A stretch of DNA of 64,000 bases from an uncultured Spirochaetaceae bacterium (GTDB taxonomy: Bacteria; Spirochaetota; Spirochaetia; Sphaerochaetales; Sphaerochaetaceae). How positions within the stretch are numbered: the first letter of the stretch is position 1; each line of letters opens with the position of its first letter. Where the stretch lies: assembly GCA_944388955.1 (NCBI GenBank), contig CALXKJ010000009.1, positions 26,686 to 90,685 on the forward strand, written 5' to 3'. A program made the translations under genes and the position numbers. A model generated the notes under the pieces. The model was not told the DNA's origin. It made no database searches and saw only the letters and a program-made list of their open reading frames with translations. Below, in pieces: positions 36,618 through 45,883 of this stretch.

Positions 36618-38246
36618 TTGGAAAACATTTATAATAATGACATGAAAGATCTTGTGTTGTCACGGCAGGATTTTGCATCCTTCAGGAAGAAGAACAGACT
36701 CTATGTCGACAAGACAGAGTACGCCTATAGGCTTGCAAAGGAAAAAGAAGGCTTCTATTTCATCTCGAGACCCCGAAGATTCGGCAAGTCGCTCTTCTGC
36801 TCAATGCTTGAGGCTCTCTTCGAGGGACGGAAGGAGCTATTTGAAGGTCTCTATATCGCGGAGAAGACCGATTATGACTTTGAGAAGCTACCGGTGCTGA
36901 GCTTCAACCTCGCCAAGGTCTCATCATCGACATTCGGGAGATTCATATCTTCCCTTACAAAAGCTGTATACAGCGAAGCTGCCAGGAATGGTGTTGAGAT
37001 TGAGGAGACTGATGATCCTGCCCAGATGCTGCAGGATGCGCTCTCCGGCATATTCAATAAGACAGGCAAGAAGGTCGTAATCATAATCGATGAGTATGAC
37101 AACAACATCACTGAAAATATTGAGGAGAAAGACAGAGATACTGCAGAAGAGATGCGGAAGGTGCTCAACGACTTCTTCAAGATGATAAAGAATTCGAGTG
37201 AGTACATAAGCTTCTGCTTCATAACAGGAGTCGTGAAGCTGTCCCATCTCTCGATATTCTCCGCGATGAACAACCTTGTCGACCTCACGATGGATGAGGA
37301 CTTCGCCGGGGCCTTCGGATATACAGACGAAGAGTTCGATGAATACTTCTCTGAGGGCATCGATGAGTATCTTGAAGCAAACCCGGGGAAGTATGAATCC
37401 CGGGCCGAATTCCGGCAGATGATAAAGGAATACTACGACGGCTACCGCTTCTCGCCTGATTCGGAGACGACTGTATACAATCCTGTGTCAATCGGATTCT
37501 TCTTCGAGAACAAGTGCAGATTCAGGAACTACTGGCACAAGACAGGCAGATCCACGATTGCTATAAAGCTCGCAAAGCATCTTGATTTGTCATCAGTCGC
37601 AGAGGATACCATGATTGTGCAGGAAGATACCTTCGATTCTTTCGATGTCTATGATATAGCAGAGGAAAACCTTTCGATTGAGTCCATAGGTGCACTGCTC
37701 TATTTCTCAGGCTATCTCACGATCAGGGATTATGACTTCCCCGACATCACAATGGCATTCCCCAATACGGAAGTCGCCTCCAGCTTCACTGATAATCTCC
37801 TGAAGCTCTATGCAAGGAAGAAGACAGCCTTCGACAGCTGGGCGAAGAAGTTCTACAGGGCGTGCGCGTCCGGAGATGATGAAACCGTGAGGACAAGGCT
37901 TACCGAGTACTTCGATGCATTCTCATATGAGCTCATAGGGGACGAGAAGGAGAAGTTCTTCCACGCCATATTCCATGCTGTCTTCATCCTTGCCGGTGTC
38001 TATGCGATAACGGAGGACAGAGGACTCTTAGGAAGAGCAGATGAAGTAATCATCGCATCGGACTTTCTGTGGATATTCGAATTGAAGGTAGATGGAAGCG
38101 CAGATGATGCCTTAAGGCAGATTGAGGAGAAAGGATATGCGAAGAAGTATGCTTCAATGATTGAGCAATACAACCTCAATGTCCGCAAAGTCGGCATAAG
38201 CTTCTCATCTGAGACAAAGAGCATTGCTGAATGGAAAACAAAATAA
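36618..38246 (+). CDS. AAA-ATPase with C-terminal PD-(D/E)XK nuclease domain (DUF1703), paralogue
   Basis: A 542-residue paralogue of 33275-34909 with the same TTG start and leader. Walker A RPRRFGKSLF, Walker B VVIIIDEYDNN and the nuclease core DFLWIFELKVDGS are all present. From KLSHLSIF to SIGFFF and again from LLYFSGYL to the end the two proteins are almost identical, while the segments at about residues 90-200 and 300-360 differ widely. Such mosaic similarity suggests gene conversion between copies with selection for variation in two regions. Function unknown; both motifs of an active enzyme are intact. Confidence 0.88.
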   Translation: MENIYNNDMKDLVLSRQDFASFRKKNRLYVDKTEYAYRLAKEKEGFYFISRPRRFGKSLFCSMLEALFEGRKELFEGLYIAEKTDYDFEKLPVLSFNLAKVSSSTFGRFISSLTKAVYSEAARNGVEIEETDDPAQMLQDALSGIFNKTGKKVVIIIDEYDNNITENIEEKDRDTAEEMRKVLNDFFKMIKNSSEYISFCFITGVVKLSHLSIFSAMNNLVDLTMDEDFAGAFGYTDEEFDEYFSEGIDEYLEANPGKYESRAEFRQMIKEYYDGYRFSPDSETTVYNPVSIGFFFENKCRFRNYWHKTGRSTIAIKLAKHLDLSSVAEDTMIVQEDTFDSFDVYDIAEENLSIESIGALLYFSGYLTIRDYDFPDITMAFPNTEVASSFTDNLLKLYARKKTAFDSWAKKFYRACASGDDETVRTRLTEYFDAFSYELIGDEKEKFFHAIFHAVFILAGVYAITEDRGLLGRADEVIIASDFLWIFELKVDGSADDALRQIEEKGYAKKYASMIEQYNLNVRKVGISFSSETKSIAEWKTK

Positions 38247-38269
38247 TACATAAATAAGGAGGAAATATA

Positions 38270-38617
38270 ATGAGCAATTACACGAAAATCGGAAAAGCAG
38301 AGGGAGCTAGAACAGAGCTTCATGACAAACTTGGTCTTACAGGAGCTGAAATCAGCGTCAACACGCTTGCCGCAGGCTCCTCAGTCCCATTTGTTCATGC
38401 CCATAAGGCAAATGAGGAAATCTACTTCATACTTTCAGGAAAAGGCAAAGCTGTAGTAGACGGCGAAGAGATTGCACTCTGCGAAGGCGACTGGCTCAGG
38501 ATAGCTCCAGCGGGCAGAAGACAGTTCTTTGCCGCTCCCGATAGCCCGATAAGCTACATCTGTATTCAGGTGAAAGCTGGCTCTCTTGGAGCATATACAG
38601 CTGACGACGCTCTCTGA
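38270..38617 (+). CDS. Small cupin-domain protein
   Basis: A 115-residue single-domain cupin. GSSVPFVHAHKANEEIYFILSGKG supplies the first cupin motif (His, His, Glu metal ligands), and LCEGDWLRIAPAGRRQFFA the second, where the usual His is Arg. Such proteins bind metal or small ligands, act as isomerases, or sense. AAGGAGG precedes the ATG. It follows the AAA/nuclease gene by 23 bases but shows no evident functional link. Confidence 0.87.
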   Translation: MSNYTKIGKAEGARTELHDKLGLTGAEISVNTLAAGSSVPFVHAHKANEEIYFILSGKGKAVVDGEEIALCEGDWLRIAPAGRRQFFAAPDSPISYICIQVKAGSLGAYTADDAL

Positions 38618-38667
38618 TTCCCATGATTTGGCTTTATCACGGTATTTGTTTATATTTGTGATTAATT

Positions 38668-39720
38668 ATGGAAATATCTGAATACCTGAGAGATTTGCTG
38701 CCTATTCCTTCCCTTTCATGGAAGGAAGATGGCATGAGTGCTTATATCATCCACAAAATGACTGAATACGGCTATGTATTCCGTGATGACAGCGTCGGCA
38801 ATCTTCTTTTCTACAGATCCGTATCAGGAGAGAAGACAATGCTCGCGACACACATGGACACAGTCGCACTGGCAAATGAGCCACATGTGCTGGAAAACGA
38901 GGAATACTTCTACACTGATGGCCGTACAGCGCTTGGTGCTGATGATAAAGCCGCTATAGCTGCCATGCTCAAAGCCGCTGAATCATCACCGGATGCCCTC
39001 TTTCTCTTCACAAGAGCGGAGGAACTCGGCTGCCAAGGCTCAAAGAAGCTCACGATGGATTTCTTCCGTGGCTTCACCATAAAAGCCGTATTCGTCCTCG
39101 ATGCATCCGGAAAAGTCGGGACTGTAATCAACGCAGCTCCCGGCAAGGACATCATTGATATCACAATGCATGGAAAGACAGCACATGCAGGTTTCACTCC
39201 AGAAGACGGCATAAACGCTATACAAGCCGCCGCGATAGCTATATCAAGAGTCGAAACGGGAAGGATTGATGAAGAGACAACATGCAACCTTGGAGTATTC
39301 ATGGCTCCCGGTTCTGTCAATGTCGTCCCTGATACAGCCTCCTACTCATATGAAGTAAGATCACAGAGAGACGAGAAACGAATAAAGAAGAGCGATGAAA
39401 TCGTGGAAAATGCGGAAAAAGCCGCTTCAGAGACAGGCGCAGAGTGCGAGATATCGAGGCACACACTCTATCTGCCATATACGATAGATAGTGACAGCAC
39501 CCCGCTCAAGATGGCTGAAAAAGCTATCACATCAATTGGCCGCACCATGATTGTAAAGAAGACATCAGGCGGAAGCGATACAAACAACCTGAGGACACTC
39601 GGGCTTGATGCGCTGACGCTATCGATAGGATATGAGAATCCGCATAGCGTGAAGGAAAGAATATCAAAGGAAGAGCTTGAAGCACTCAGTCAGCTTGTCT
39701 CGTCAATCCTTTCTCTCTGA
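38668..39720 (+). CDS. M20-family metallopeptidase (tripeptidase PepT-like)
   Basis: A 350-residue cytoplasmic peptidase. Dinuclear zinc motifs: ATHMDTVA (His and the following Asp), ALGADDKAAIAAML (bridging Asp), FTRAEELGCQGS (catalytic Glu and Glu ligand) and VLDASG. The dimerisation domain has MHGKTAHAGFTPEDGINAI, and the final His ligand is in NPHSVKE. PepT-like enzymes trim short peptides. Its last 35 bases overlap the convergent RNase D-like gene. Confidence 0.9.
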   Translation: MEISEYLRDLLPIPSLSWKEDGMSAYIIHKMTEYGYVFRDDSVGNLLFYRSVSGEKTMLATHMDTVALANEPHVLENEEYFYTDGRTALGADDKAAIAAMLKAAESSPDALFLFTRAEELGCQGSKKLTMDFFRGFTIKAVFVLDASGKVGTVINAAPGKDIIDITMHGKTAHAGFTPEDGINAIQAAAIAISRVETGRIDEETTCNLGVFMAPGSVNVVPDTASYSYEVRSQRDEKRIKKSDEIVENAEKAASETGAECEISRHTLYLPYTIDSDSTPLKMAEKAITSIGRTMIVKKTSGGSDTNNLRTLGLDALTLSIGYENPHSVKERISKEELEALSQLVSSILSL

Positions 39721-40576
39721 TTTCATTTCCCGCATTCCCGATAGCCTTCCACACAGCCGGAATGATAAAGTGCTGGAATCTGGGACTGACTCCAGATAAA
39801 GCTTTAGCAACCTCGCTCTCACTGGAAGGCCTTCTTCTTGCGAAATCAATGATGAAATGCTTATCCATGACATTCACGGCAGGAACATTGAAACGCCTGG
39901 CAAGGTTATCACGGGCAATGAAGATATGTTTAGCATAGATCTTCTCCTCAAAGCTTAAGCGCTGCCAGCCACCAAGCTTCTTCCAGCCAGGCTCAGGCTT
40001 TTTAGGAGTAACAGCCTTCTTCATCATCCTGTTAACCTGCCCTTCCAAGCCAGATGAGACAACAAGAGGATAAAGCGCATCCTCAAGCTCCATAAGATGG
40101 GCAACATCCTCAAGAGCATATTCAATCTGTTCAGGTGGAAGAGGTCTTTTCAGCCAGTTCGACTGCTGATTCTTCTTCTTTGCAATATCCTTCTTTATAC
40201 CAAGATACTTCTCTTCCATAGCAAGAAGATTGCCAGTGAAACCAAGAGCAATACCAAGCACACGCACATCATAGATATTCTCAATCGGCATGCCATACTT
40301 CTTAAAGACAAGCGAGATATCTGACTGACAATCAAACCAAAGCTTCTTAACAGGTGATGAAAAGAAAATCCCAAGTCCCTTCTCGCTCACATCCGTTGCA
40401 CGTGGATCAATAATATAGAATGAAGTCCCATCAAAAACCTGTATAAGACACAGATGCTCACCATAGATATGAAGATTGAACTCCCCCTCAAAATCCACAG
40501 CAATACGCTCTAGTGATGAGAAGTTATCAACAGCATCCTTAATCTTGGAGTCTGTATCAAGAAGAATGTAGTGCAT
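39686..40576 (-). CDS. Ribonuclease D-like 3'-5' exonuclease with HRDC domain
   Basis: A 296-residue DEDD exonuclease. The first motif is VDFEGEFNLHIYG (Asp, Glu), the second lies in LWFDCQSDISLVFKKYG (Asp) and the third in EYALEDVAHLMELED (Tyr-x3-Asp). A shorter C-terminal region (AKHIFIARDNLARRFNVPA) fits an HRDC domain. RNase D trims the 3' ends of tRNA and other RNAs. Convergent overlap of 35 bases with the M20 peptidase gene. Confidence 0.88.
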   Translation of the reverse strand: MHYILLDTDSKIKDAVDNFSSLERIAVDFEGEFNLHIYGEHLCLIQVFDGTSFYIIDPRATDVSEKGLGIFFSSPVKKLWFDCQSDISLVFKKYGMPIENIYDVRVLGIALGFTGNLLAMEEKYLGIKKDIAKKKNQQSNWLKRPLPPEQIEYALEDVAHLMELEDALYPLVVSSGLEGQVNRMMKKAVTPKKPEPGWKKLGGWQRLSFEEKIYAKHIFIARDNLARRFNVPAVNVMDKHFIIDFARRRPSSESEVAKALSGVSPRFQHFIIPAVWKAIGNAGNEIREKGLTRQAD

Positions 40577-40630
40577 GGTTAGAAACTAACATAGATATTA
40601 CAATTCAGGAATATCGTTGCTGGATAATAA

Positions 40631-41284
40631 TCAAGTCGTTGATAACCTTAAGATAACGTAACCCTGATAGTATCCATCCATTAAATATTGTGCTTCTGTT
40701 TTATTCCCTTCTGCATCTTCAACCATGTTGACAGGGGCGTCCAAAGTAAGCTCAACACGATAATCCTTGATGCTGTTTCCTTGACCTTCTGTAATCACCT
40801 CGGAATCAACCAATTTCAGCGTCCTTCGATCCAATGATAATGCAGTAGACGCCCGTTCCTCTTTATTAAGAACAAGTGAATTAATAACAGTATTAGATTC
40901 ATTATCTGCATAACTTGTAGCACTGTAATTCAAGACAGGATAAGTCGTTCCAGATCCAGCAGCAGGCGTATCTGATGTAAGCATATTGCCATCTTGATCA
41001 TCTATGACATTGAATGAACTGAATACGAGATCAGCAGACAGAGATCCATTCTCGTAAACTTCAGCATGAACACCAAAATTAGCCTTGTACTGGAATTTAT
41101 TCTTTTCATACAGCTCAAAAGACAATTCATCTACTTCAGCTTTTGTAGCGAGGTCATAGAAATAGAAAGATGTTTCACCTACTTTGTCAAAGTACATCTT
41201 AAACTTATTTTCTTTTGTTTGGGCTGCCGTAGAAATATTCACTAGAAGGAAAAACAGACAAATGGAAAAGATACTACGCTTCAT
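40631..41284 (-). CDS. Pilin-like exported subunit J (last of ten)
   Basis: A 217-residue protein with a signal peptide (about 1-20, ending STAA) and a beta-rich body. It ends with DGYYQGYVILRLSTT, the G-x-Y-x-G then alternating hydrophobic pattern that is shared by nearly all small proteins of this operon and recalls the C-terminal strand by which pilins bind a chaperone. Its start overlaps the previous gene by four bases. No family recognised by eye; subunit role is inferred from context. No terminator is visible before the RNase D gene. Confidence 0.65.
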   Translation of the reverse strand: MKRSIFSICLFFLLVNISTAAQTKENKFKMYFDKVGETSFYFYDLATKAEVDELSFELYEKNKFQYKANFGVHAEVYENGSLSADLVFSSFNVIDDQDGNMLTSDTPAAGSGTTYPVLNYSATSYADNESNTVINSLVLNKEERASTALSLDRRTLKLVDSEVITEGQGNSIKDYRVELTLDAPVNMVEDAEGNKTEAQYLMDGYYQGYVILRLSTT

Positions 41285-41799
41285 CGTGATCTTACCTCCA
41301 TTGTGATTGTCGTTGTAAAATTATCGCCAGTATCTGGTAAATCATCGAGCTTCACGAATAGTGCTATTTGTCTCTGCAGGATTTCGGGTTTCGAGAATGA
41401 AGTACGCATATCAGAAAGCAATTTATACTCTCCAGACATTGAACTACTCAGATTTGTATCCGTAGAAGTCCACGGAATCGTCGAAGTTATTGAACTATCA
41501 TTACTCTTAAGCGGACCGGTTGTAGAAACATAAACATCAACAGCTTTTGTCAAAAAGGAGATACAGTAAACATAGAAGGTATCACTTTCAAGCTGGTTTG
41601 ATGCACTAGAAAAATGAAATCCAAGTTCTGTAATATCCGATGTAGGACGAGCTGATGAAGAAATATGCTGGCTGCTGAAGCCTGCAAAGACATCCATATT
41701 CACAGCAAATGATATAGGAATGGCAGAATATTCCTGAATGGCAAACAGTGAAAACAACGAGAAAATGAAAACCATAATCAGCAATAATATTTTCTTCAT
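41281..41799 (-). CDS. Pilin-like exported subunit I
   Basis: A 172-residue protein with a signal peptide ending near FAIQ. After it comes a PISFAVNMDVFAGFS-type strand and a Ser/Thr-rich beta body. The C-terminus (DTGDNFTTTITMEVRSR) keeps the alternating strand of its neighbours but has Phe in place of the conserved Tyr, so it is the most divergent tail of the set. It is coupled to both neighbours by 4-base ATGA overlaps. Confidence 0.65.
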   Translation of the reverse strand: MKKILLLIMVFIFSLFSLFAIQEYSAIPISFAVNMDVFAGFSSQHISSSARPTSDITELGFHFSSASNQLESDTFYVYCISFLTKAVDVYVSTTGPLKSNDSSITSTIPWTSTDTNLSSSMSGEYKLLSDMRTSFSKPEILQRQIALFVKLDDLPDTGDNFTTTITMEVRSR

Positions 41800-42335
41800 T
41801 TTGTTCTCACCTCCAACACAACAGAACCCCGGTATGTATCAACAGCCTTGTTCATATAAGAAGCAGTCCTTATATGGAAGCGCTGCTGCCCATAATCAAT
41901 GCCGTTCTTAGTGGTATGAATTGGTATTTCATAAGGGTATGAATAATTACTAGGTTGCGTAGGCTGCTCCCCTTCTTTATATAAATACCAATCAAGAGTT
42001 TCTCCGCTGGCTTCGCCCTTCATTGCCTCTTTTACAGATAAAACAATATTAAATGTAGAGTTGGACAGAATCTGCCAATATGCATTAATTTTCACACCTG
42101 CATCATTCTGCCCAATTTTCTCAGCATCATTATTCTGAAGCTCAACAGGAGGCAATGCCGTTACAGTATCAGAAAGGGAAAAAACATCGGCTGACGAGAA
42201 CCCAACTTTGGTGTACTGAATATCACTCCACGTAAGCTCAGCTACAATATTTGCGGGCTGCTCCAATCCAACAGCAAAACAAGACAGCGTGCAGGACAGT
42301 AGAATCAAAAAGAAAAGAACACTCCGCGACTTCAT
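41796..42335 (-). CDS. Pilin-like exported subunit H
   Basis: A 179-residue protein. Signal peptide about 1-22, rich in Leu and Cys (LLSCTLSCFA); the two Cys lie in the region that should be cut off. The body is beta-rich with an early strand (NIVAELTWSDIQYTKVGFS) and the tail is DTYRGSVVLEVRTK, in line with the operon motif. AGGAAGG lies ahead of the ATG. Confidence 0.65.
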   Translation of the reverse strand: MKSRSVLFFLILLSCTLSCFAVGLEQPANIVAELTWSDIQYTKVGFSSADVFSLSDTVTALPPVELQNNDAEKIGQNDAGVKINAYWQILSNSTFNIVLSVKEAMKGEASGETLDWYLYKEGEQPTQPSNYSYPYEIPIHTTKNGIDYGQQRFHIRTASYMNKAVDTYRGSVVLEVRTK

Positions 42336-42339
42336 ATCA

Positions 42340-42882
42340 TTACACCTTCCTAATTGTCACACTAATGCTTCCCTGATATCCACCACGAGCGCCCTCTGGA
42401 AGAGATACTTGGATATCAATCGGTAAGGAGTCTTCCGATTTAGCTGGTTCCTCCCAAAACCCGCTACCTGTAGTACCCCCTTCATGGGTATACACTGGTG
42501 TGGGATCAGTTTTTTTGCTCTCTATATTCTCTTCACCCACTTCAAGATTCCAATCAATATCGGCAACACCAGCGAGAGACTCCAGAGAAGAAGCTGTCAC
42601 AAGTACTTCAATCTTTGCCTCTGCTCTGAATTTATAATAAAGGAACAAACTATTCTCAGGGAGAGAGGCAATCCAGTCATCACCCAAAATAAGTGATACA
42701 CTACCTACATCTGCGTTAGCATCACCATCTTTGCTTATAAACTTTACGATAGCTTCCTCCACATCCTCAATCGTGACAGGAAAACTTACATCCAGAGACT
42801 CAGAGTCTATAACCTCAGCTGAGAGACAAGAGGCCGCATAAATCATACATGCGAAAAGAAAAGTCGGAATATATTTTTTCAT
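42340..42882 (-). CDS. Pilin-like exported subunit G
   Basis: A 180-residue protein from the ATG at 42882, which follows AGGAGG by eight bases; an upstream ATG at 42906 is less likely. The signal peptide (YIPTFLFACMIYAASCLSA) is followed by SESLDVSFPVTI, an N-terminal strand with alternating hydrophobic residues of the sort used for donor-strand exchange. The tail is RGGYQGSISVTIRKV. Role inferred from the operon. Confidence 0.67.
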   Translation of the reverse strand: MKKYIPTFLFACMIYAASCLSAEVIDSESLDVSFPVTIEDVEEAIVKFISKDGDANADVGSVSLILGDDWIASLPENSLFLYYKFRAEAKIEVLVTASSLESLAGVADIDWNLEVGEENIESKKTDPTPVYTHEGGTTGSGFWEEPAKSEDSLPIDIQVSLPEGARGGYQGSISVTIRKV

Positions 42883-42908
42883 AACACGGCCTCCTATCTC
42901 ATTCACAA

Positions 42909-43472
42909 TCAGGGTTCACCAACTGTTGTACAGGTTACTGTCAATATTCCTTCATATGTGCCAGAAAGCGTTCCTGGAAGTGTGCCTGTAACAATAGTCA
43001 CAGGGAATGATCCTGCAACAGCTGTACCATCTTTCGAAGCGCTAAGGGTAAACACATTTTCAGAAACTGGTGAAGAATTGTCTGTTGTCATTTCGACATC
43101 ATTTACAGTGACTGTATAATTAATATACGTAGCCAGACCATCAATTCCAGTAGCAGTGGTTTTCAACCCTTCAGATGCGGAAATAGTTATTTCCTGATTT
43201 GTGCTTGTCATAATCTGGTAATAAAGATGTAAAGCCCCATCCTGATAACTCGCTGTACCACCTGTTTTGTCAAACTTAAGTACAACATTATCCTGAGCAG
43301 TTGGAGCAGTAAAATCTTTTACTTCCGCCTGTGAAAATCCTACATTTATACTTTCTGTTCCTCCTGTGCTGCTTCCTGGAGTAAAGCTAACGGTGACAGA
43401 ATCTGTTGAAGCTGCAGATACTACCGAAGCAATCAGTAAAATACAAGCTATAATTGAAATTCCCTTTTTCAT
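42909..43472 (-). CDS. Pilin-like exported subunit F
   Basis: A 187-residue protein with a clear signal peptide (ending VVSAAS). The mature N-terminus DSVTVSFTPG is an alternating strand, and the tail is SGTYEGILTVTCTTVGEP. Together with subunit E it has the shortest, most regular structure, which fits a major pilin; that ranking is an inference. A single Cys near the end (TVTCTT) has no obvious partner. AAGGAG precedes the ATG. Confidence 0.68.
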   Translation of the reverse strand: MKKGISIIACILLIASVVSAASTDSVTVSFTPGSSTGGTESINVGFSQAEVKDFTAPTAQDNVVLKFDKTGGTASYQDGALHLYYQIMTSTNQEITISASEGLKTTATGIDGLATYINYTVTVNDVEMTTDNSSPVSENVFTLSASKDGTAVAGSFPVTIVTGTLPGTLSGTYEGILTVTCTTVGEP

Positions 43473-43485
43473 TTTAATCTCCTTA

Positions 43486-44043
43486 TCACTCGACTCCTAC
43501 AACGGATAGTGTTAACGTACCTTGATATGTTCCAGTTGCCCCAGTAGGAATTGATATGGTACTGATAGTGACCTGCTGTGTGTCAACAGAAGCTTTACCA
43601 TCTGTTATTTTAATAACAGTTTTTGTCTGATCCACTCCTTTTGTCGCATCAGTTGTGCTTATGACAGTCACACCCCCTGATACAGCTTGCCATTGAATAT
43701 ACTTGACATCATTTTCTTTCACATCAGAATTAGTGAGAGCCTCTTCACATGTAAGCTGAATCTGAACATTTTCATATCCTACATTCTTATACCAAATGTA
43801 AAGATTGTTTTGCTCTGCAATAAAAGTATCTTTGTTTAGCTTCAATGTCAGATTTCCACCATAGTCTTTCGGTGTACTCTCTAGCGAGGATACTGTCGTA
43901 TCTGTAGTAAAACCCATTTTAAAGAGTCTCTGATCACCTTCTCTATTTCCCAGTGTAAGACCAACCTCTACACTATCAGAAGGGGCCGCCGAAAGTGCAA
44001 ATACTGATAATAACATCAGCATAACGATAAGAATCTTTTTCAT
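43486..44043 (-). CDS. Pilin-like exported subunit E
   Basis: A 185-residue protein from the ATG at 44043 (AAAGGAG ahead); a GTG at 44061 is in frame but overlaps the ribosome site. The signal peptide ends FALSAAP. The mature N-terminus DSVEVGLTLG parallels that of subunit F (DSVTVSFTPG), and the tail is TGTYQGTLTLSVVGVE. These matching ends suggest E and F interact with the same chaperone and could polymerise together. Confidence 0.68.
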   Translation of the reverse strand: MKKILIVMLMLLSVFALSAAPSDSVEVGLTLGNREGDQRLFKMGFTTDTTVSSLESTPKDYGGNLTLKLNKDTFIAEQNNLYIWYKNVGYENVQIQLTCEEALTNSDVKENDVKYIQWQAVSGGVTVISTTDATKGVDQTKTVIKITDGKASVDTQQVTISTISIPTGATGTYQGTLTLSVVGVE

Positions 44044-44072
44044 ATTCTCTCTCCTTTTCACATTTTTCTATA

Positions 44073-44630
44073 TCATTCCGAAATAAGCTCAAAGCTTATA
44101 TCTGCATTGTAAATACCAGGAACAAGATCCTTCTTGTCTCCCCATGAAAGATGTATATCTGCCACTGCCTCACCATAAGCTGGCCCAGTAGGAGGCAGAA
44201 CCACCGAAACATTTCCGTCATTATCAGTCTCGACAGAATAGGAATCTAATGCGTTATCACTTCTAACCCATTCAAGCTCCAAAGGAATTGTTATTACATT
44301 TCCTTCTTCGTCATGTGCATAAAATCCTTGATTTGCGTCTGCATGGATTTTTGCCGTATATGGCACATTTAGATTTCCATAATAGAGAATCGTAAATGTA
44401 ATACCATCTGGATAATCTGTTATTACTCCGAAATCAACATTTTCCTTAGGCATAAGAGCTGTCCCCTCGCCAGCATTGTACTGGAACACGAATCTATCAA
44501 GGACAAGAGCATCTTTGGGAAGCTCAACGCCATAGTGAGCAGGAATATCTATCGACATCTGCAAAACATTAGAAGCAAATGAAGCTATTCCTAATATTGA
44601 TATAAATATCACAAACATGAATCGTTTCAT
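44073..44630 (-). CDS. Pilin-like exported subunit D
   Basis: A 185-residue protein. The start is set at 44630 (before MKRFMFVIFISILG, a signal peptide) rather than at 44672, which would overlap the previous gene; a G6 run precedes this ATG. The mature N-terminus SNVLQMSIDIPAHYGVEL has an alternating strand, and the tail is PGIYNADISFELISE. Confidence 0.65.
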   Translation of the reverse strand: MKRFMFVIFISILGIASFASNVLQMSIDIPAHYGVELPKDALVLDRFVFQYNAGEGTALMPKENVDFGVITDYPDGITFTILYYGNLNVPYTAKIHADANQGFYAHDEEGNVITIPLELEWVRSDNALDSYSVETDNDGNVSVVLPPTGPAYGEAVADIHLSWGDKKDLVPGIYNADISFELISE

Positions 44631-44640
44631 TTCAGCCCCC

Positions 44641-45882
44641 CTAGAATGAATCAGATGCCACAACGTGGACATATATTGTACCTCTATACATTCCTGGAAG
44701 CATTGAAGTCTTTGGAGCTTCCATTTCTATGTATAGCTCGCCACTATACGTATGGTAGTGAATGTTTATTCCTGAAATATTAGGATAAAAATTTTCAACA
44801 GGCGCTATATAATCAAGACTATTGGTAGATGCCATGATTTCATCAACCGTTGCAGTTCCGTCAAATATAGCTATAGCATTGCGATCAGTATCACTTACTG
44901 CATATATCTTATATTTCACATGATTCGCAGGTGTTCTGGTTCCCCCCTCTGGCACAGATGAATGAACAAGCGCAAATTCACCTTTATCAGCAAATGGATT
45001 AGAGCTTGATGACAAGAAAATTCTAGAATGATCTGCAGGCGAACCTTGGGGTGATGTGTCGCCGAAATGCTTTAATACATCCAATGTTGCAATTGGTATC
45101 TGCTGATTTGACATGGTCTCTATATTCAAGTTTGCAGCATTTGCAGTTGGAAACAGAGAGAGACCGATTGTATCATCTCCTGTAATCTCTCCATCGTCTG
45201 CGTAATATCCAGAGAAAGGAATCGTAACGGATTTATTTACTTTAACAATTTTATTACTTTTATCTTTGTACTCACCTGTCAATCTGATTGTAACAACTGC
45301 ACTATAATCCCCCTCGACTAAAGGATATTGGCGATTATTGAGCTCCAGAACATTATCATGCACCTCACCTTCAAGAACCAGCAGTAAGTCGAACTTCATT
45401 TCTTGCTTATTTTCTCCTCCTGTAGGTTTCCAGGTGACTGTCTGTTGTGCATGCGCGGGGTCAATCGTATATATATCAGAAGTGATCTGAGAACCAAGAG
45501 CTCTATTGTAATTAACATATAGCTGGAACTTAAAAGGTCTCTGATAAACATTGTTGGCTAGATTTACATAGTTAAAATCAGTAGGACTTTCAAATGTCAC
45601 CGTAAACTCTGGAATATAATCATCTGCGATATTATCAGGCATATCAAAGAATCCACCATGAGCAACAGTATGAATGGTTCCATAGTAATTTGGATCACTC
45701 TGAGCTTTTCCCGTATCTTTATCATAATCAACCCATTGAGCTCCAGCATTGCGCATTACGTAATTTTTGCTAGCCAGATTGACACCGAAACTTCCTTCAT
45801 ATGCGAAGAGGTTGACAGTAACATCAGCATAAAGGCAAACAGACATAAGAAAAATAAAAATAGCCAAATAAACCTTTTTCAT
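44641..45882 (-). CDS. Large exported beta-rich subunit C, possible tip protein
   Basis: A 413-residue protein, twice the length of its neighbours. The signal peptide ends CLYADV. The length allows two domains: an N-terminal region of about 220 residues (TVNLFAYEGSFGVNL and on) and a C-terminal region ending PGMYRGTIYVHVVASDSF, the motif shared by the subunits. Two-domain subunits with an extra N-terminal domain are typical of tip adhesins in chaperone-usher pili, so this is the best candidate here; no lectin family is recognised. Confidence 0.62.
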   Translation of the reverse strand: MKKVYLAIFIFLMSVCLYADVTVNLFAYEGSFGVNLASKNYVMRNAGAQWVDYDKDTGKAQSDPNYYGTIHTVAHGGFFDMPDNIADDYIPEFTVTFESPTDFNYVNLANNVYQRPFKFQLYVNYNRALGSQITSDIYTIDPAHAQQTVTWKPTGGENKQEMKFDLLLVLEGEVHDNVLELNNRQYPLVEGDYSAVVTIRLTGEYKDKSNKIVKVNKSVTIPFSGYYADDGEITGDDTIGLSLFPTANAANLNIETMSNQQIPIATLDVLKHFGDTSPQGSPADHSRIFLSSSSNPFADKGEFALVHSSVPEGGTRTPANHVKYKIYAVSDTDRNAIAIFDGTATVDEIMASTNSLDYIAPVENFYPNISGINIHYHTYSGELYIEMEAPKTSMLPGMYRGTIYVHVVASDSF

Positions 45883-45883
45883 C

